Source of the DNA: JAGWRA01 sp963711505
GTDB taxonomy: Bacteria; Acidobacteriota; Vicinamibacteria; Vicinamibacterales; CAVVIG01
Assembly: GCA_963711505.1 (NCBI GenBank)
Contig: CAVQEJ010000006.1
Span: 349,693-413,692 of the forward strand
Length of the DNA: 64,000 bases
Direction of reading: 5' to 3'
Part shown: in pieces, positions 10,089 through 18,721 of the stretch
Layout of the letters: the number at the start of each line of letters is the position of its first letter
How positions within the stretch are numbered: position 1 is the stretch's first letter
Program-made: the position numbers and the translations under genes
Notes under the pieces: model-generated
The model's input: only the letters and a program-made list of their open reading frames with translations
The model's database searches: none
Told to the model about the DNA's origin: nothing

Positions 10089-10999
10089 GATCTTCTCCCA
10101 GCGCCTTCCCCAGCTCCCTTGCCATGTCAGGAATGAGGTCGGGACCGAAGAAGAGATGGATCATGCCGGCGTACCGCTTCGCCGTGACGGCCACGCCGGC
10201 CTCGCGCAGGCGCGCGGCATAGGCCTCGCCTTCGTCGCGCAGCGGGTCGTACTCGGCGGTCACGACGAACGCGGGCGGCAGGCCGCTCAGATCGAGCGCC
10301 CGCAGCGGTGAGGCCAGCGGGCTCTCGCGATCGGCCTCCGACGGCGCGTAGTGATTCCAGAACCACCGCATGCTGCGGGCCGTCAGCCCGCACCCCTCGC
10401 CGTTCTCCCGATAGGAAGCCGTATCGAACCGCCCGTCGGTGACGGGCGCCTGGAGCAGTTGAAAGACGATGCGCGGTCCGTGGCGGTCGCGCGCGAGCCT
10501 GGCCACCACCGCAGCGAGCGTGCCGCCCGCGCTGTAACCGCCGACGGCCAGGCGTGAAGCGTTGCCGCCCAGCGCCGCCGCCTGCCCGGCCACCCAGACC
10601 GTCGCATCGTAAGCGTCGACCACGGCCGCCGGAAACCTGTGCTCGGGCGCGTGGCGGTAGTTGACCGAGACGACCAGGCAGTGGGCGCGGTTCGCCATCG
10701 CACGGCAGACGAAGTCGGCCGTCTCGAGATCGCCGCGCACCCACCCGCCGCCGTGGAAGAAGACGTACACGGGCAGCGGTCTGTCGCTCGCCGGCGCATA
10801 GAGCCGCGCCGGAATCGTCCGTCCCTCGAGCGGCAGCTGCAGATCCTCGACGCGCGCCACCGGCCTCGCCCGGGCCCAGCTGCGCCGCGAGCCGCCGCGA
10901 CTGCGCGCGGGCTTCCTCCACGGTCAGGTCGGCCACCGGCTTCTCGCCGGCAGCAGTCAGCTTGTCGAGGTAGGCGCGGGCGCGGAGGTCGAGGGGCAT
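10075..10999 (-). CDS. HSL-family alpha/beta hydrolase (acetyl esterase-like), frame-broken
   Basis: About 308 aa of the hormone-sensitive-lipase group. Oxyanion-hole motif FFHGGGWVRG, nucleophile Ser in GGYSAGG, acid in TAEYDPLRDEG and His in GMIHLFFG are all present, so the active site is complete. The N-terminus MPLDLRARAYLDKL starts at ATG 10999. A single extra base near 10865 separates QLGPGE from PVARVEDLQLP. Substrates are probably short acyl esters; no context evidence. Confidence 0.85.
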
Positions 11000-11237
11000 G
11001 GGGGAGACTCTGTCACGTGCGACGTGCAGGGTGCAAGATGCGACGGGCGACGGGCCGTGAGCAATACCCATTGCTCATTGCCGCATGGGGTGGGCCCATT
11101 GCGACGTAGAAGGTCAGCGCCTTCGAGCGTGCGAGGCGGAACGGGAACAGGGGGCTCGAAAAGAAGAGCATCAGGCCGTTGGATGTCGGAGTCCTGGAAC
11201 CCTTACCTCACGTGCGTGCCCCTGTCCCCGTCCACTG
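11000..11237. other. Gene-free spacer with degenerate repeat words
   Basis: Contains GCGACGGGCGACGGGC and then GCAATACCCATTGCTC, words that recur in other spacers (37190-37315, 39178-39260, 39415-39640). No ORF, terminator or promoter is convincing. It separates the esterase start from the end of had. Confidence 0.5.
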
Positions 11238-12263
11238 TCAGGGAACGATGACCGTCCGGATCGCCGCCCCCGAACGCAGGGTATCGAGCGCCGCATTGAT
11301 CTCGTTCAGCGGAAAACGGTGCGTGACGAGCTCGGCCACCTTGATGCGCCCCTGGCGCGCCAGCTCGATGACGCGCGGATAGTCGACCGGCCGGCAGCCG
11401 AGCGACCCGATCACCTCCATCTCGCGGTACATCACCCGGCCGGCGTTCAGCGCCAGCGTGTCGGAGCTGTAGCCGACGAGCACGAGGCGGCCGCCGGTGC
11501 GGACGCAGCCGAACGCCTGTTCCTGCGACGCGGGCCGCCCCACCACCTCGAACGCCACGTCGACGCCGCCGCCGCCCGTCAGCTTCCGCACTTCCTTGTC
11601 GAGCCGCGGCGTCTCCGCCGGGTTCAGGACGGCCTCGGCGCCGAGCCGCGTCGCCCACGCGAGCTTGTCGGCCGACAGGTCGGCGGCGATCACGCGGCCG
11701 CCGAGCGCCGCCGCGATCTGCACGACGTTCAGGCCGACGCCCCCGCACCCGATCACGAGCACCCAGTCACCAGGCGCGACGCGCCCCCGGCGGACGACGG
11801 CGTGGAACGGCGTCGTGATCGCGTCGGCGATGATCGAGCCCTCGACGAGCGGCACCTCTTCGGGCAGACGGAAGAGATCCTTGGCCGGCGCCACGACGAA
11901 CTCGGCGAAGCCGCCATCGAGGTTGTTGCCGAGCATCTGGTTGTGCTCGCAGATGTTCTCGCGGCCGCTCCGGCACGCCTCGCAGGTGCCGCAGGTCAGC
12001 ACCGCCGGCAGCAGCACCCGTTCCCCGGTCTTCCAGCCGCTGACATCCGCGCCGAGCGCCTCGATCGTGCCGGAGATCTCGTGACCGAGAATGAGCGGCG
12101 GCGTCTTGAAGGTCGGCGTCCCGTGATCGATATAGTGCAGATCGGTATGACACAGCCCGCAGGCCGCCACGCGCACCAGCGCCTCGCCCGCTCCGGCCAC
12201 CGGCGTCGGCACGTCGGTGACGTCGAGCGGCTGGTTCGGCCCTCGAAAGATGGCAGCTCTCAT
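11238..12263 (-). CDS. had: Zinc alcohol dehydrogenase, probable 6-hydroxycyclohex-1-ene-1-carbonyl-CoA dehydrogenase
   Basis: 341-aa medium-chain dehydrogenase. Catalytic zinc residues are C38 (GLCHTD) and H61-E62 (GHE); structural zinc Cys are C91, C94, C97 and C105; the NAD-binding motif is GCGGVG at 172-177. Family membership is certain. The specific role, oxidising the hydroxyl of 6-hydroxycyclohexenecarbonyl-CoA to the ketone that Oah opens, is inferred from its place as last gene of the benzoyl-CoA operon with oah, dch and bcrCBAD. Its ATG overlaps the stop of the 101-aa gene (ATGA), implying translational coupling. No frame breaks, unlike the reductase genes. Confidence 0.8.
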   Translation of the reverse strand: MRAAIFRGPNQPLDVTDVPTPVAGAGEALVRVAACGLCHTDLHYIDHGTPTFKTPPLILGHEISGTIEALGADVSGWKTGERVLLPAVLTCGTCEACRSGRENICEHNQMLGNNLDGGFAEFVVAPAKDLFRLPEEVPLVEGSIIADAITTPFHAVVRRGRVAPGDWVLVIGCGGVGLNVVQIAAALGGRVIAADLSADKLAWATRLGAEAVLNPAETPRLDKEVRKLTGGGGVDVAFEVVGRPASQEQAFGCVRTGGRLVLVGYSSDTLALNAGRVMYREMEVIGSLGCRPVDYPRVIELARQGRIKVAELVTHRFPLNEINAALDTLRSGAAIRTVIVP

Positions 12264-12565
12264 GTCTCGCCCTCCCGCCTGCGTGTATAGACGACCTTGA
12301 AGTTCAGCAGCATCACGAGCTGACAGTCGGCACAGTCGGGATCGAGCGCCTCGATCTTCACCGGGTCGGCCGCCACCTCGAACCCGAGCGACTCGTACAG
12401 CGCGGCGGCCTCGGCCGCGCGCCGCCCGTCGGCGACGAACCGCCGCTCCCACCCGGCGGCCACGCGCGCCGGGTCCGGGGCGATCGACTCGTCGCTCAGC
12501 ACGCGCCGCTCGCCGAGCACCATCGCCTTCAGCGCATTCAGCCGCGCGCGATGTTCATCGCCCAT
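12260..12565 (-). CDS. Conserved-looking 101-aa protein with CxxC motif in the benzoyl-CoA operon
   Basis: Not recognised. Helical N-terminal half (HRARLNALKAMVLGERRVLSDES, then AAGWERRFVADGRRAAEAAALYESLGF) and a C-terminal segment DPDCADCQLVMLLNFKVVYTRR with a CxxC pair at residues 78-81. The LYESLGFEV and VKIEALDPDCADC portions look like a small compact domain rather than random readthrough. Start ATG 12565 follows the repeat-filled spacer; its TGA overlaps the had ATG. Co-translation with had suggests a role in the same pathway, such as a small assembly or redox factor. That is inference only. Confidence 0.65.
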   Translation of the reverse strand: MGDEHRARLNALKAMVLGERRVLSDESIAPDPARVAAGWERRFVADGRRAAEAAALYESLGFEVAADPVKIEALDPDCADCQLVMLLNFKVVYTRRREGET

Positions 12566-12737
12566 GTCGTTCCCCGCTCGCAGAGGCGCCAGCGCCGGAT
12601 TCTCCGTCCCCACGCGCGGGGGCGCCTGCGGCCGTTGCGCACGGGGATGGCGAAGAACCCGCCAGCACCGGTGTCTCTTCCCTGACCGTAGGGGCCGCCC
12701 AGGCCGCCATTCAGGCCGTGTGGCGGCCCGTGAACGC
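12566..12737. repeat. Repeat-filled spacer with REP-like palindrome inside the bcr operon
   Basis: The space between bcrD and the 101-aa gene holds a REP-B element at 12688-12729 (GTAGGGGCCGCCC, then GGCGGCCC) and a family A-like patch (GGCGCCTGCGGCC near 12634). It lies within the transcript, so it could form a hairpin in operon mRNA. An open frame runs through it, but the translated sequence has the arginine-rich look of a shadow. Confidence 0.65.
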
Positions 12738-13554
12738 CTACGCCGGTGCGCCGCTTCCGCCGCCAGCTTCTGCAGCCGGTGCTGTCCGAGCAGCGCGGCG
12801 CCGAGTGCCTGCGTGTACTGCACCAGGTCGCCCTCCGGCACGTTCACCGGCTGCCCCAGCTGCTCGCGGATGACGGTGACCATCTTCTCGAAGCGCAGGA
12901 TGCCGCCGATCAGCGTGAACTCCGGCTCCATCTGCACGCGCTTCATCAGCTGCACCGACCGCCCGACGAGCGACACGATCGCGCCGTGCATGATGTCGGC
13001 CGGCGGCGTCCCTTCGGAGAGGTGGTTGATGACCTCCGACTCGGCGAAGACCGCGCAGACCCCGGAGATGGCGACCGCGTGCTTGGAGGTGTCGACGAGC
13101 GGCCCGATCTCCTCGGATGCCGTAGCCCATGTACCGGGCCGTCTTCTCGAGGAACGCCCCGGTGCCGGCGGCGCACTTGTCGTTCAGCCGGAAGCTGCGC
13201 ACGAACGACGCCTCGTCGATCCGGCTCGCCTTCATCGTCTGGCCGCCGACGTCGAGGATCGTCCGGGTGCCGGGAAAGAGGAACGTCGTGCCGCGCGCGC
13301 TGGCCGTCAGGTCGGTCACCTGCGTGTCGCTGAGCGCGGCCTGGTGCCGGCCGAAGCCGGTGGCGATGACGTAGCGGACGTCGGGGCGCTCGAGGCCGGC
13401 TTCCTTCAGCGCCCGGCGCGAACACCCGCTCGGCCACCTCGGCCAGCTTGAAGCCGGTCGGCTCGATCGCGCGGCCGGCGATGCGGCGGTCGTCCCCGAG
13501 GACGATCGCCTTGGTGTAGGTCGATCCGACGTCGATGCCTGCGGTGTATGTCAT
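12738..13554 (-). CDS. bcrD: Benzoyl-CoA reductase subunit D (BadF/BcrA ATPase family), frame-broken
   Basis: Second ATPase subunit of the class I ATP-dependent benzoyl-CoA reductase; the A/D pair hydrolyses ATP and carries a bridging 4Fe-4S cluster to drive electrons onto the aromatic ring. Starts MTYTAGIDVGSTYTKAIVLGDD (phosphate-1 motif DVGST). Further pieces are ILDVGGQTMKA (phosphate-2), RLNDKCAAGTGAF (cluster Cys), SGVCAVFAESEVINHL (second Cys) and TLIGGILRFEKMV (adenosine motif). Frame breaks near 13415 and 13108; a third near 12760 is needed to reach the TAG at 12738, just before the repeat. ATGA overlap with bcrA. Confidence 0.8.
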
Positions 13555-14374
13555 GACGTCGCCCTGTGCGCCGGCGGTGCGGGCGTCCGGCTCGCCAGGA
13601 TGTGGTCGAGCGCGAACAGGGCCGCCCCGAGCGCGCCCATGAAGTGGGAATCCTCGCTGACGTTCACCTTCAGGCCGAGCCGCTCGTCGAGCGCCTGGAT
13701 CATCGCCAGGTTGCGCGCGACGCCGCCCGTGAACGTCACTTCTTCCTCGATGCCGACCCGGCGCAGCAGCCCGACCGACCGGGTGGCGATCGACTGGTGC
13801 ACACCGAGCAGGATGTCCTCGATCTTCTTCCCCTTGCCGAGCCACGACAGCACCTCCGACTCGGCGAACACCGTGCAGGTGGTGCTGATCTTCACCGGCC
13901 GCTCGCCGCGCAGCGCCGTCGGGCCGAGGTCGTCGAGCGGAATGTCGAGCGCGCTCGAGGCGGCGCCGAGGAAGCGGCCGGTGCCGGCGGCGCACTTGTC
14001 GTTCATGCAGAAGTCGACGATCTCGCCGCTGTCGGCGCACGCGGATCGCCTTGGTGTCCTGCCCGCCCATGTCGATGACCGTGCGCGTGGCGGGGAACAT
14101 GTGCACCGCGCCGCGGCCGTGGCAGCTGATCTCGGTGACCTGGGTGTTGCCGAACGTCACCTTGTACCGGCCGTAGCCCGTGCCGACCACGTACTCGACC
14201 TCCTCCTCGCGCAGGTCGCCGGCGGCCAGCGCCTCGTGGAACGCCTGCTCCGCCGCCCGGATGACGTTCGCGCCGGTCGGCCGGAGCGCGCGGCTCACGA
14301 TCCGTCCCGCGCTCGTCGAGGATGACCGCCTTGGTCTGCGTGGACCCGACGTCCACGCCGGCTCCGTACGCCAT
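13551..14374 (-). CDS. bcrA: Benzoyl-CoA reductase subunit A (BadF/BcrA ATPase family), frame-broken
   Basis: ATPase/electron-activating subunit paralogous to bcrD. Start ATG 14374 with AGGGAGGG upstream: MAYGAGVDVGSTQTKAVILDERG. Then RIVSRALRPTGANVIRAAEQAF, VIDMGGQDTKAI, FCMNDKCAAGTGRF (cluster Cys), STTCTVFAESEVLSWL (second cluster Cys), TFTGGVARNLAM and the C-terminal GALGAALFALDH. All acetate/sugar kinase/Hsc70-fold nucleotide motifs are present. Frame breaks near 14312 and 14040, each a single extra base. A and D share the DKCAAGTG cluster motif, as expected for an A/D heterodimer. Could equally be called bzdP-like; subtype needs phylogeny. Confidence 0.85.
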
Positions 14375-14384
14375 GACGCCCTCC

Positions 14385-15699
14385 CTAGGCGTTCCGGATC
14401 GCCGCCTGCGCCCGGCGGCGACGGCGCAGAGCCCCTCGAAGAACGCGTCGACCCGGTTCTTGAGCTGCGCCTCGGACACCACGCGCCGGTCCATCATGTC
14501 CGACTCGATGAACAGGCTCGGCACGTCGCGCTCGGCCATCAGCTCGCGCCGGCTGTCGGCCAGCCCGGTCGACACGGTGCGGCAGCTCTTGATCGGGTGG
14601 TAGACCACGCCGTCCGCCTGGAAGTCGTCGATCATCCCGGTCAGGATCGCGCGTCTGGAAGAACATGCTGTCCATCGCGTCCCGCACGCCGAGCAGGAGC
14701 CCCTCGGCCAGGCTCTCCAGCGGATGCGCCAGGTCGTACTGGAAGTCGATGTTCGAGCCGCCCGACGCGAACCACAGGTAGGTCGAGGCGACGAACGTGC
14801 CGCCCGAGCGCGGTGAACAGCTCGTTGAAGCGGCGGAAGATGGGATAGCAGGGGACGCCGACGAAGATCAGGCGGTACAGCTCCTCGCTGAGCGTGCCGA
14901 TGCCGTGCGCCGCCTTGTACTCCATCTCCTCGACCAGCTCGCTGAAGTAAGCGGCCGCCGGCCGCCTCGCCCCGCAGGGCGTTCGCCACGCCGAGGTAGA
15001 TGGTGCCGTCCGACAGGGCGTTGAAGACCGACGGCCGGCTCCGGTTCAGCTCGAGCACCCGCCGCCAGCCGTCGGTTCATCGTGTTCGCGTGCCCCATCG
15101 TCTCGCGCAGGCGATCGATGTCGAACGCGCACGCCGCTCACCTGCTCGCAGACGCCGATCAGCTCCTCGAGCTGCGCCTGGACGTAGCGGCGGTCGTGGT
15201 CGAAGTCGCGGTTGCCCGGCCCGCGGATGACGCCCGGCGGCGCGCGAGCCGGGGACGTCGATCGTGACGGTCGGGATGTGGTACATCCGCTCCCAGATCT
15301 CCGCCCACTTGATGTAGGTGTTGCAGGCATTCGTGTAGACCGCGATGCCCGGCTTCGGAATGCGTGGCCATCGGCAGCTTGCCCATCCGGAGCTGCGTGG
15401 CGACGTCGGCCTTCACGTAGCCGCAGATGTCGGGCGAATAGCCGTAGTCCTCGGCCTCGTTCAGGTACTCGTGCGCCGCGTGGCGCACGGCGGTCTGCAG
15501 CGAGTTGATCTCGGGGAAGACGATCGGGAAGTCGAACACGCGCAGCAGCTCGGCCAGGCTCCCCATCACGAAGACGTAGGCGCCGCGCCGGTCGTCGGCC
15601 GCCGCGGCACTCAGCCCGGCGTACCACTCGCGGAACAGCTGCGCGCCGTCCCGGTTGCCCCGTCCCACGATCGTTCTCGTCGCCGGTCTCGGTGGTCAT
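14385..15699 (-). CDS. bcrB: Benzoyl-CoA reductase subunit B (HgdB/BcrB family), heavily frame-broken
   Basis: Catalytic-module subunit, about 438 aa if the frame is restored. Recognisable blocks in order: EWYAGLSAAAADDRRGAYVF; LRVFDFPIVFPEINSLQTAV; DICGYVKADVATQLRMGKLP; IAVYTNACNTYIKWAEIWE; YHIPTVTIDVPGS; QLEELIGVCEQVSG; FDIDRLRETMGHAN; GTFVASTYLWFASGG; VVYHPIKSCRTVSTGLADSR; IESDMMDRRVVSEAQLKNRV. These are the usual BcrB/BzdO blocks with the cluster cysteines (CGYVK, TNAC, KSCR). There are about nine frame breaks (near 15655, 15357, 15243, 15130, 15070, 14957, 14806, 14653, 14416), mostly one extra base each. Every block is undamaged in its own frame. Stop TAG at 14385. Confidence 0.8.
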
Positions 15700-15709
15700 G
15701 GTGCCGCCC

Positions 15710-16881
15710 TCAGCTGAACAGCAGGTTCTCGACGAACGTCTGCAGCTGGATTTCCAGGTGATCGAAGCTCGTCATGTTCTCTTCGAACTCGCTCACGAAA
15801 TACGGAATCTTCGCGGCATCGAGCGCGCGGGTGTACGCCACCTGCTCCTCGAGCCCCGGTTCGCACATCTTCGCGGCCATCACGACGGCGGCGTGCGGCG
15901 CCCGCCGTGCGGATCCGCTCGAGCAGCATCTGCTCCTTCGGCTTCCGGAGGTCGTGCTGCACCGGGCTGTAGGTCGACCGATCGAGGTACGCCTCGGCGA
16001 GCCGCAGCAGCGGGTCGCCGTCGGTCGGCACGTCCTCGCGGATCCACCGCAGCCCCACCAGCAGGTCGTCGTCGACGACGTAGCAGGAGCGGCCGATGGC
16101 GCGGATGAGGTCGAGCGGAGGCTGCTCGCAGAACCCGCCCTCGAAGACGATCCGGATCTTGTCCTGCCGCCGGGCCTCGCGGTCGCGGAGCCGCGGCAGC
16201 ACGTAGCGCAGCAGCGCGTTGTGCTCCTCGCGCGGAATCAGGCCGGCCAGCACGACCAGCACGTAGGCCTCGTCGGCCGACACGAGCCAGGGCGTGTCGC
16301 GCTTCAGGGCGTACAGCTCGCGCAGCAGCGCGCGGTTCTCGTTGAAGACCGCCAGCGACCGGCGCAGGTCGTCCTCACGTCACCTCGCGTCCCGCCACCT
16401 GCTCGATCGTCCGCTGCAGCCGGCCGTACTCGCCGCAGAGGTACTCGGCCGCGTGCGCCGAGTTCGCGTTCTGCGGCAGGTAGAGGATCTCGGTCGGGTA
16501 GGACACGTTGCGACCCCAGACCGCGGCGAGGTTCCGCGCGGCGTCGCAGATCGGGTGGGTGACGAACAGATCGAGCTGCACGCGATCGCTGAGCGCCAGC
16601 TCCAGCGACGTCTTCAGGATCGAGCAGAGGTACGAGCCGAACCGCGAGTCGGCGTGGGCCGGCTCGATCGGCGCCCCGCGCACCTTGAACGGCAGCAGCC
16701 CCGCCGCGTGCGCGATCTCCTCGGGGAAGTACACCTGGAAGTGCCCGGCTACCCGCCCCCCGGCCTCGCGCCATCGGCGGACGGTGGGAAACGACGTGTC
16801 CTCCACCAGCTCGCGGCATTCGTAGAGCACCTCGTCCAGCGGGCGCCCCAGCCACTCGGGGAAGACGGTGACGGCGTTCAT
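15710..16881 (-). CDS. bcrC: Benzoyl-CoA reductase subunit C (HgdB/BcrC family), frame-broken
   Basis: Partner of BcrB in the substrate-binding module, about 390 aa. N-terminus MNAVTVFPEWLGRPLDEVLYECRELVED. Then FQVYFPEEIAHAAGLLPFKV, SYLCSILKTSLELALS, LFVTHPICDAARNLAAVW and YLPQNANSAHAAEYL give the two cluster-binding Cys regions (YLCS, PICD). The second half has PREEHNALLRYVLP, FEGGFCEQPPLDLI (third Cys), YVVDDDLLVGLRW and a C-terminus ending QTFVENLLFS. Frame breaks near 16382 and 15902. Its ATG overlaps the dch stop (ATGA), and bcrB starts 11 bases after its stop. Confidence 0.85.
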
Positions 16882-17639
16882 CGGTGCCTCCAGACGGGCG
16901 TCCGCTTCTCGATGAACGCCCGCAGTCCGTCCAGCGCGTCCTCGGTTTCCATCAGTCCGTCCACGTAGATCGAGCCGGCGGCCTCGAGCGCCATCAGGTC
17001 GGATTCGTCGTCGCGCGCGCGGAACATCCGCTTCGCGTGGCGGAGCGTCGAGGCGCTGTGGCGGCCGATGCGCGCCGCCAGCTCCAGCGTCTCCGTCTCG
17101 AGGTCGGCGTCGGCGACCACCCGGCGCACGAGACCGGCCTGCGCCGCGTCGGCAGCCTTCACCGGGTCGCCGGTGAAGATCAGCTCCGCCGCCAGCCCGC
17201 GCGAACAGCGCGAGCCCAGCCAGGCGGCGGCGATCGGCGGCGCGACGCCCAGCAGGATCTCCGGCTGCCCGAACAGGGCGCCCTCCGCGGCGATGATGAG
17301 GTCGGCGGCGAGCACCAGCTCGAATCCGCCGCCGAGGCAGCGTCCCTGCACGGCGGCGATGACCGGCACGGGAAAGGCGTCGAGCTCGGCGACCGTCTGG
17401 AGGAACTCGGCGATGAGCGGCTCGTGGTGCGGCGGCAGGTGCTCGCCGACGTCGGCCCCCGCGGAGAAGTGCTTCCCGGCGGCCTGCACCACGAGCACCC
17501 GCAGCGACGCATCGTCGGCGAGACGGTGCATCTCGGCGCGCAGTTCGCCCATGGCGCTCCGCGTGAGGATGTTGACCGGCGGGTTGTCGAGCACCAGCCG
17601 CGCGACGCCGTTGTCGACCGTCGACTGCACCAGGCTCAT
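16878..17639 (-). CDS. dch: Cyclohexa-1,5-diene-1-carbonyl-CoA hydratase (crotonase family)
   Basis: 253-aa enoyl-CoA hydratase/isomerase. It has the oxyanion-hole segments FSAGADVGEHL and GRCLGGGFELVLAADLI, and begins MSLVQSTVDNGVARLVLDNPPVNIL. The crotonase family alone does not define a substrate. The call as hydratase of the dienoyl-CoA made by benzoyl-CoA reductase rests on operon position between oah and bcrC. Overlaps both neighbours by ATGA. Frame intact. Confidence 0.8.
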   Translation of the reverse strand: MSLVQSTVDNGVARLVLDNPPVNILTRSAMGELRAEMHRLADDASLRVLVVQAAGKHFSAGADVGEHLPPHHEPLIAEFLQTVAELDAFPVPVIAAVQGRCLGGGFELVLAADLIIAAEGALFGQPEILLGVAPPIAAAWLGSRCSRGLAAELIFTGDPVKAADAAQAGLVRRVVADADLETETLELAARIGRHSASTLRHAKRMFRARDDESDLMALEAAGSIYVDGLMETEDALDGLRAFIEKRTPVWRHR

Positions 17640-18703
17640 GACGGCACCTGCGGGGCCTCCGGCAGCGTGGCGCCGCACGCGCCGCAGAAGCCGAACCCCT
17701 CGGGCAGGTTGTTCGCGCCGCAGGCCGGGCAGACGTGCGTCGGCGGGCCCCATTGCGTTTCCGACGATCCACCGTCGGCCGCCCGCTGGCGCAGCAGGCG
17801 GTAGCGCGACGGCCGCTTCTCGACGAAGGCCCGCATGCCCTCGACCGGCTCCCAGCAGGTGTAGTGGAGCGACAGCCAGTCCTGCGCGTGGCGCACCGTC
17901 TGGTGCCACGCCATGTCCTTCCAGAAGTTCACCTGCTGCTTCGTGTAGCGCGCGCACTCGGGGAACGAGTCGAGCAGCTTCTCCGCGATCGTGTGCACCT
18001 GCGTGTCGAGGCGCGAGAGGTCGATGCGGTAGCCGTCCTTGCCGCCCTGCGCCTTCTTGATCTCCTCGGGCGTCGCATGCTCGAGCCAGTCGTCGCCCCG
18101 ACGCACCGACGGGACCACCCAGTTCACGAGGCCCCAGTCGAGGGCCTTGGTGGCCGGCACCGGCTCGTTCAGGAAGAGGATCTCGCGCGCGCGCTTGTCG
18201 CCGACGACGAGCGGGAGCCACTGGGTGGAGCCGCCGCAGGCGACCGACCCGACCTGCGTGCCGACCTGCTTGATGAAGGCGTGCTGCGCCATCACGGTGA
18301 GGTCGCAGGCGAGCTGCGTCTCGTTGCCGCCGCCGACCGCCATCCCGTTCAGCCGCGCGATCACCGGCTTGCCGGTGTTGAGGATGCTCTCGATGTAGGC
18401 CCGGAAGAGCGCCATGTACTTCCAGTAGTCGCGGGGCCGCGTCACGTAGTCGGCGGCGTACTCCTTGACGTCGCCGCCGGTGCAGAACGCATGGTGCCCC
18501 GCGCCGGTCAGCACGATGACGCCGACCTGGTCGTCGAAGCTGGCGTCGCGAAACGCCGCGGCGAGCTCTTCCAGCGCGCGTGTGCTGTACGCGTTGTAGT
18601 TCTGGGGACGGTTGATCGTGATCGTGGCCACCATGTCAGCTTTCGTGTAGCTGACTTCATGGAAGCCCAGACTCTCGGCGGGACGCGACGGAAACTGACT
18701 CAT
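17636..18703 (-). CDS. oah: 6-oxocyclohex-1-ene-1-carbonyl-CoA hydrolase with C-terminal zinc ribbon
   Basis: 355-aa crotonase-superfamily ring-opening hydrolase, the diagnostic enzyme of anaerobic benzoyl-CoA degradation. Blocks typical of Oah/BamA: ITINRPQNYNAYSTRALEEL, FCTGGDVKEYAADYV, RDYWKYMALFRAYIESIL, GMAVGGGNETQLACDL, QVGTQVGSVACGGSTQWLPL and CWEPVEGMRAFVEKRPSRYR. I chose ATG 18703 (AAGGAG upstream) over the GTG at 18721. Unusual: a C-terminal tail with C325-x2-C328 and C340-x2-C343, a short zinc ribbon. First gene of the operon, 18 bases after the regulator's stop. Confidence 0.88.
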   Translation of the reverse strand: MSQFPSRPAESLGFHEVSYTKADMVATITINRPQNYNAYSTRALEELAAAFRDASFDDQVGVIVLTGAGHHAFCTGGDVKEYAADYVTRPRDYWKYMALFRAYIESILNTGKPVIARLNGMAVGGGNETQLACDLTVMAQHAFIKQVGTQVGSVACGGSTQWLPLVVGDKRAREILFLNEPVPATKALDWGLVNWVVPSVRRGDDWLEHATPEEIKKAQGGKDGYRIDLSRLDTQVHTIAEKLLDSFPECARYTKQQVNFWKDMAWHQTVRHAQDWLSLHYTCWEPVEGMRAFVEKRPSRYRLLRQRAADGGSSETQWGPPTHVCPACGANNLPEGFGFCGACGATLPEAPQVPS

Positions 18704-18721
18704 GATCAGCTTCTCCTTCAC

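Noticed and set aside
14385..15699. Programmed ribosomal frameshifting in bcrB
   Set aside because: Nine breaks without slippery heptamers or consistent signals, and similar single-base breaks in unrelated genes, argue for indel errors.
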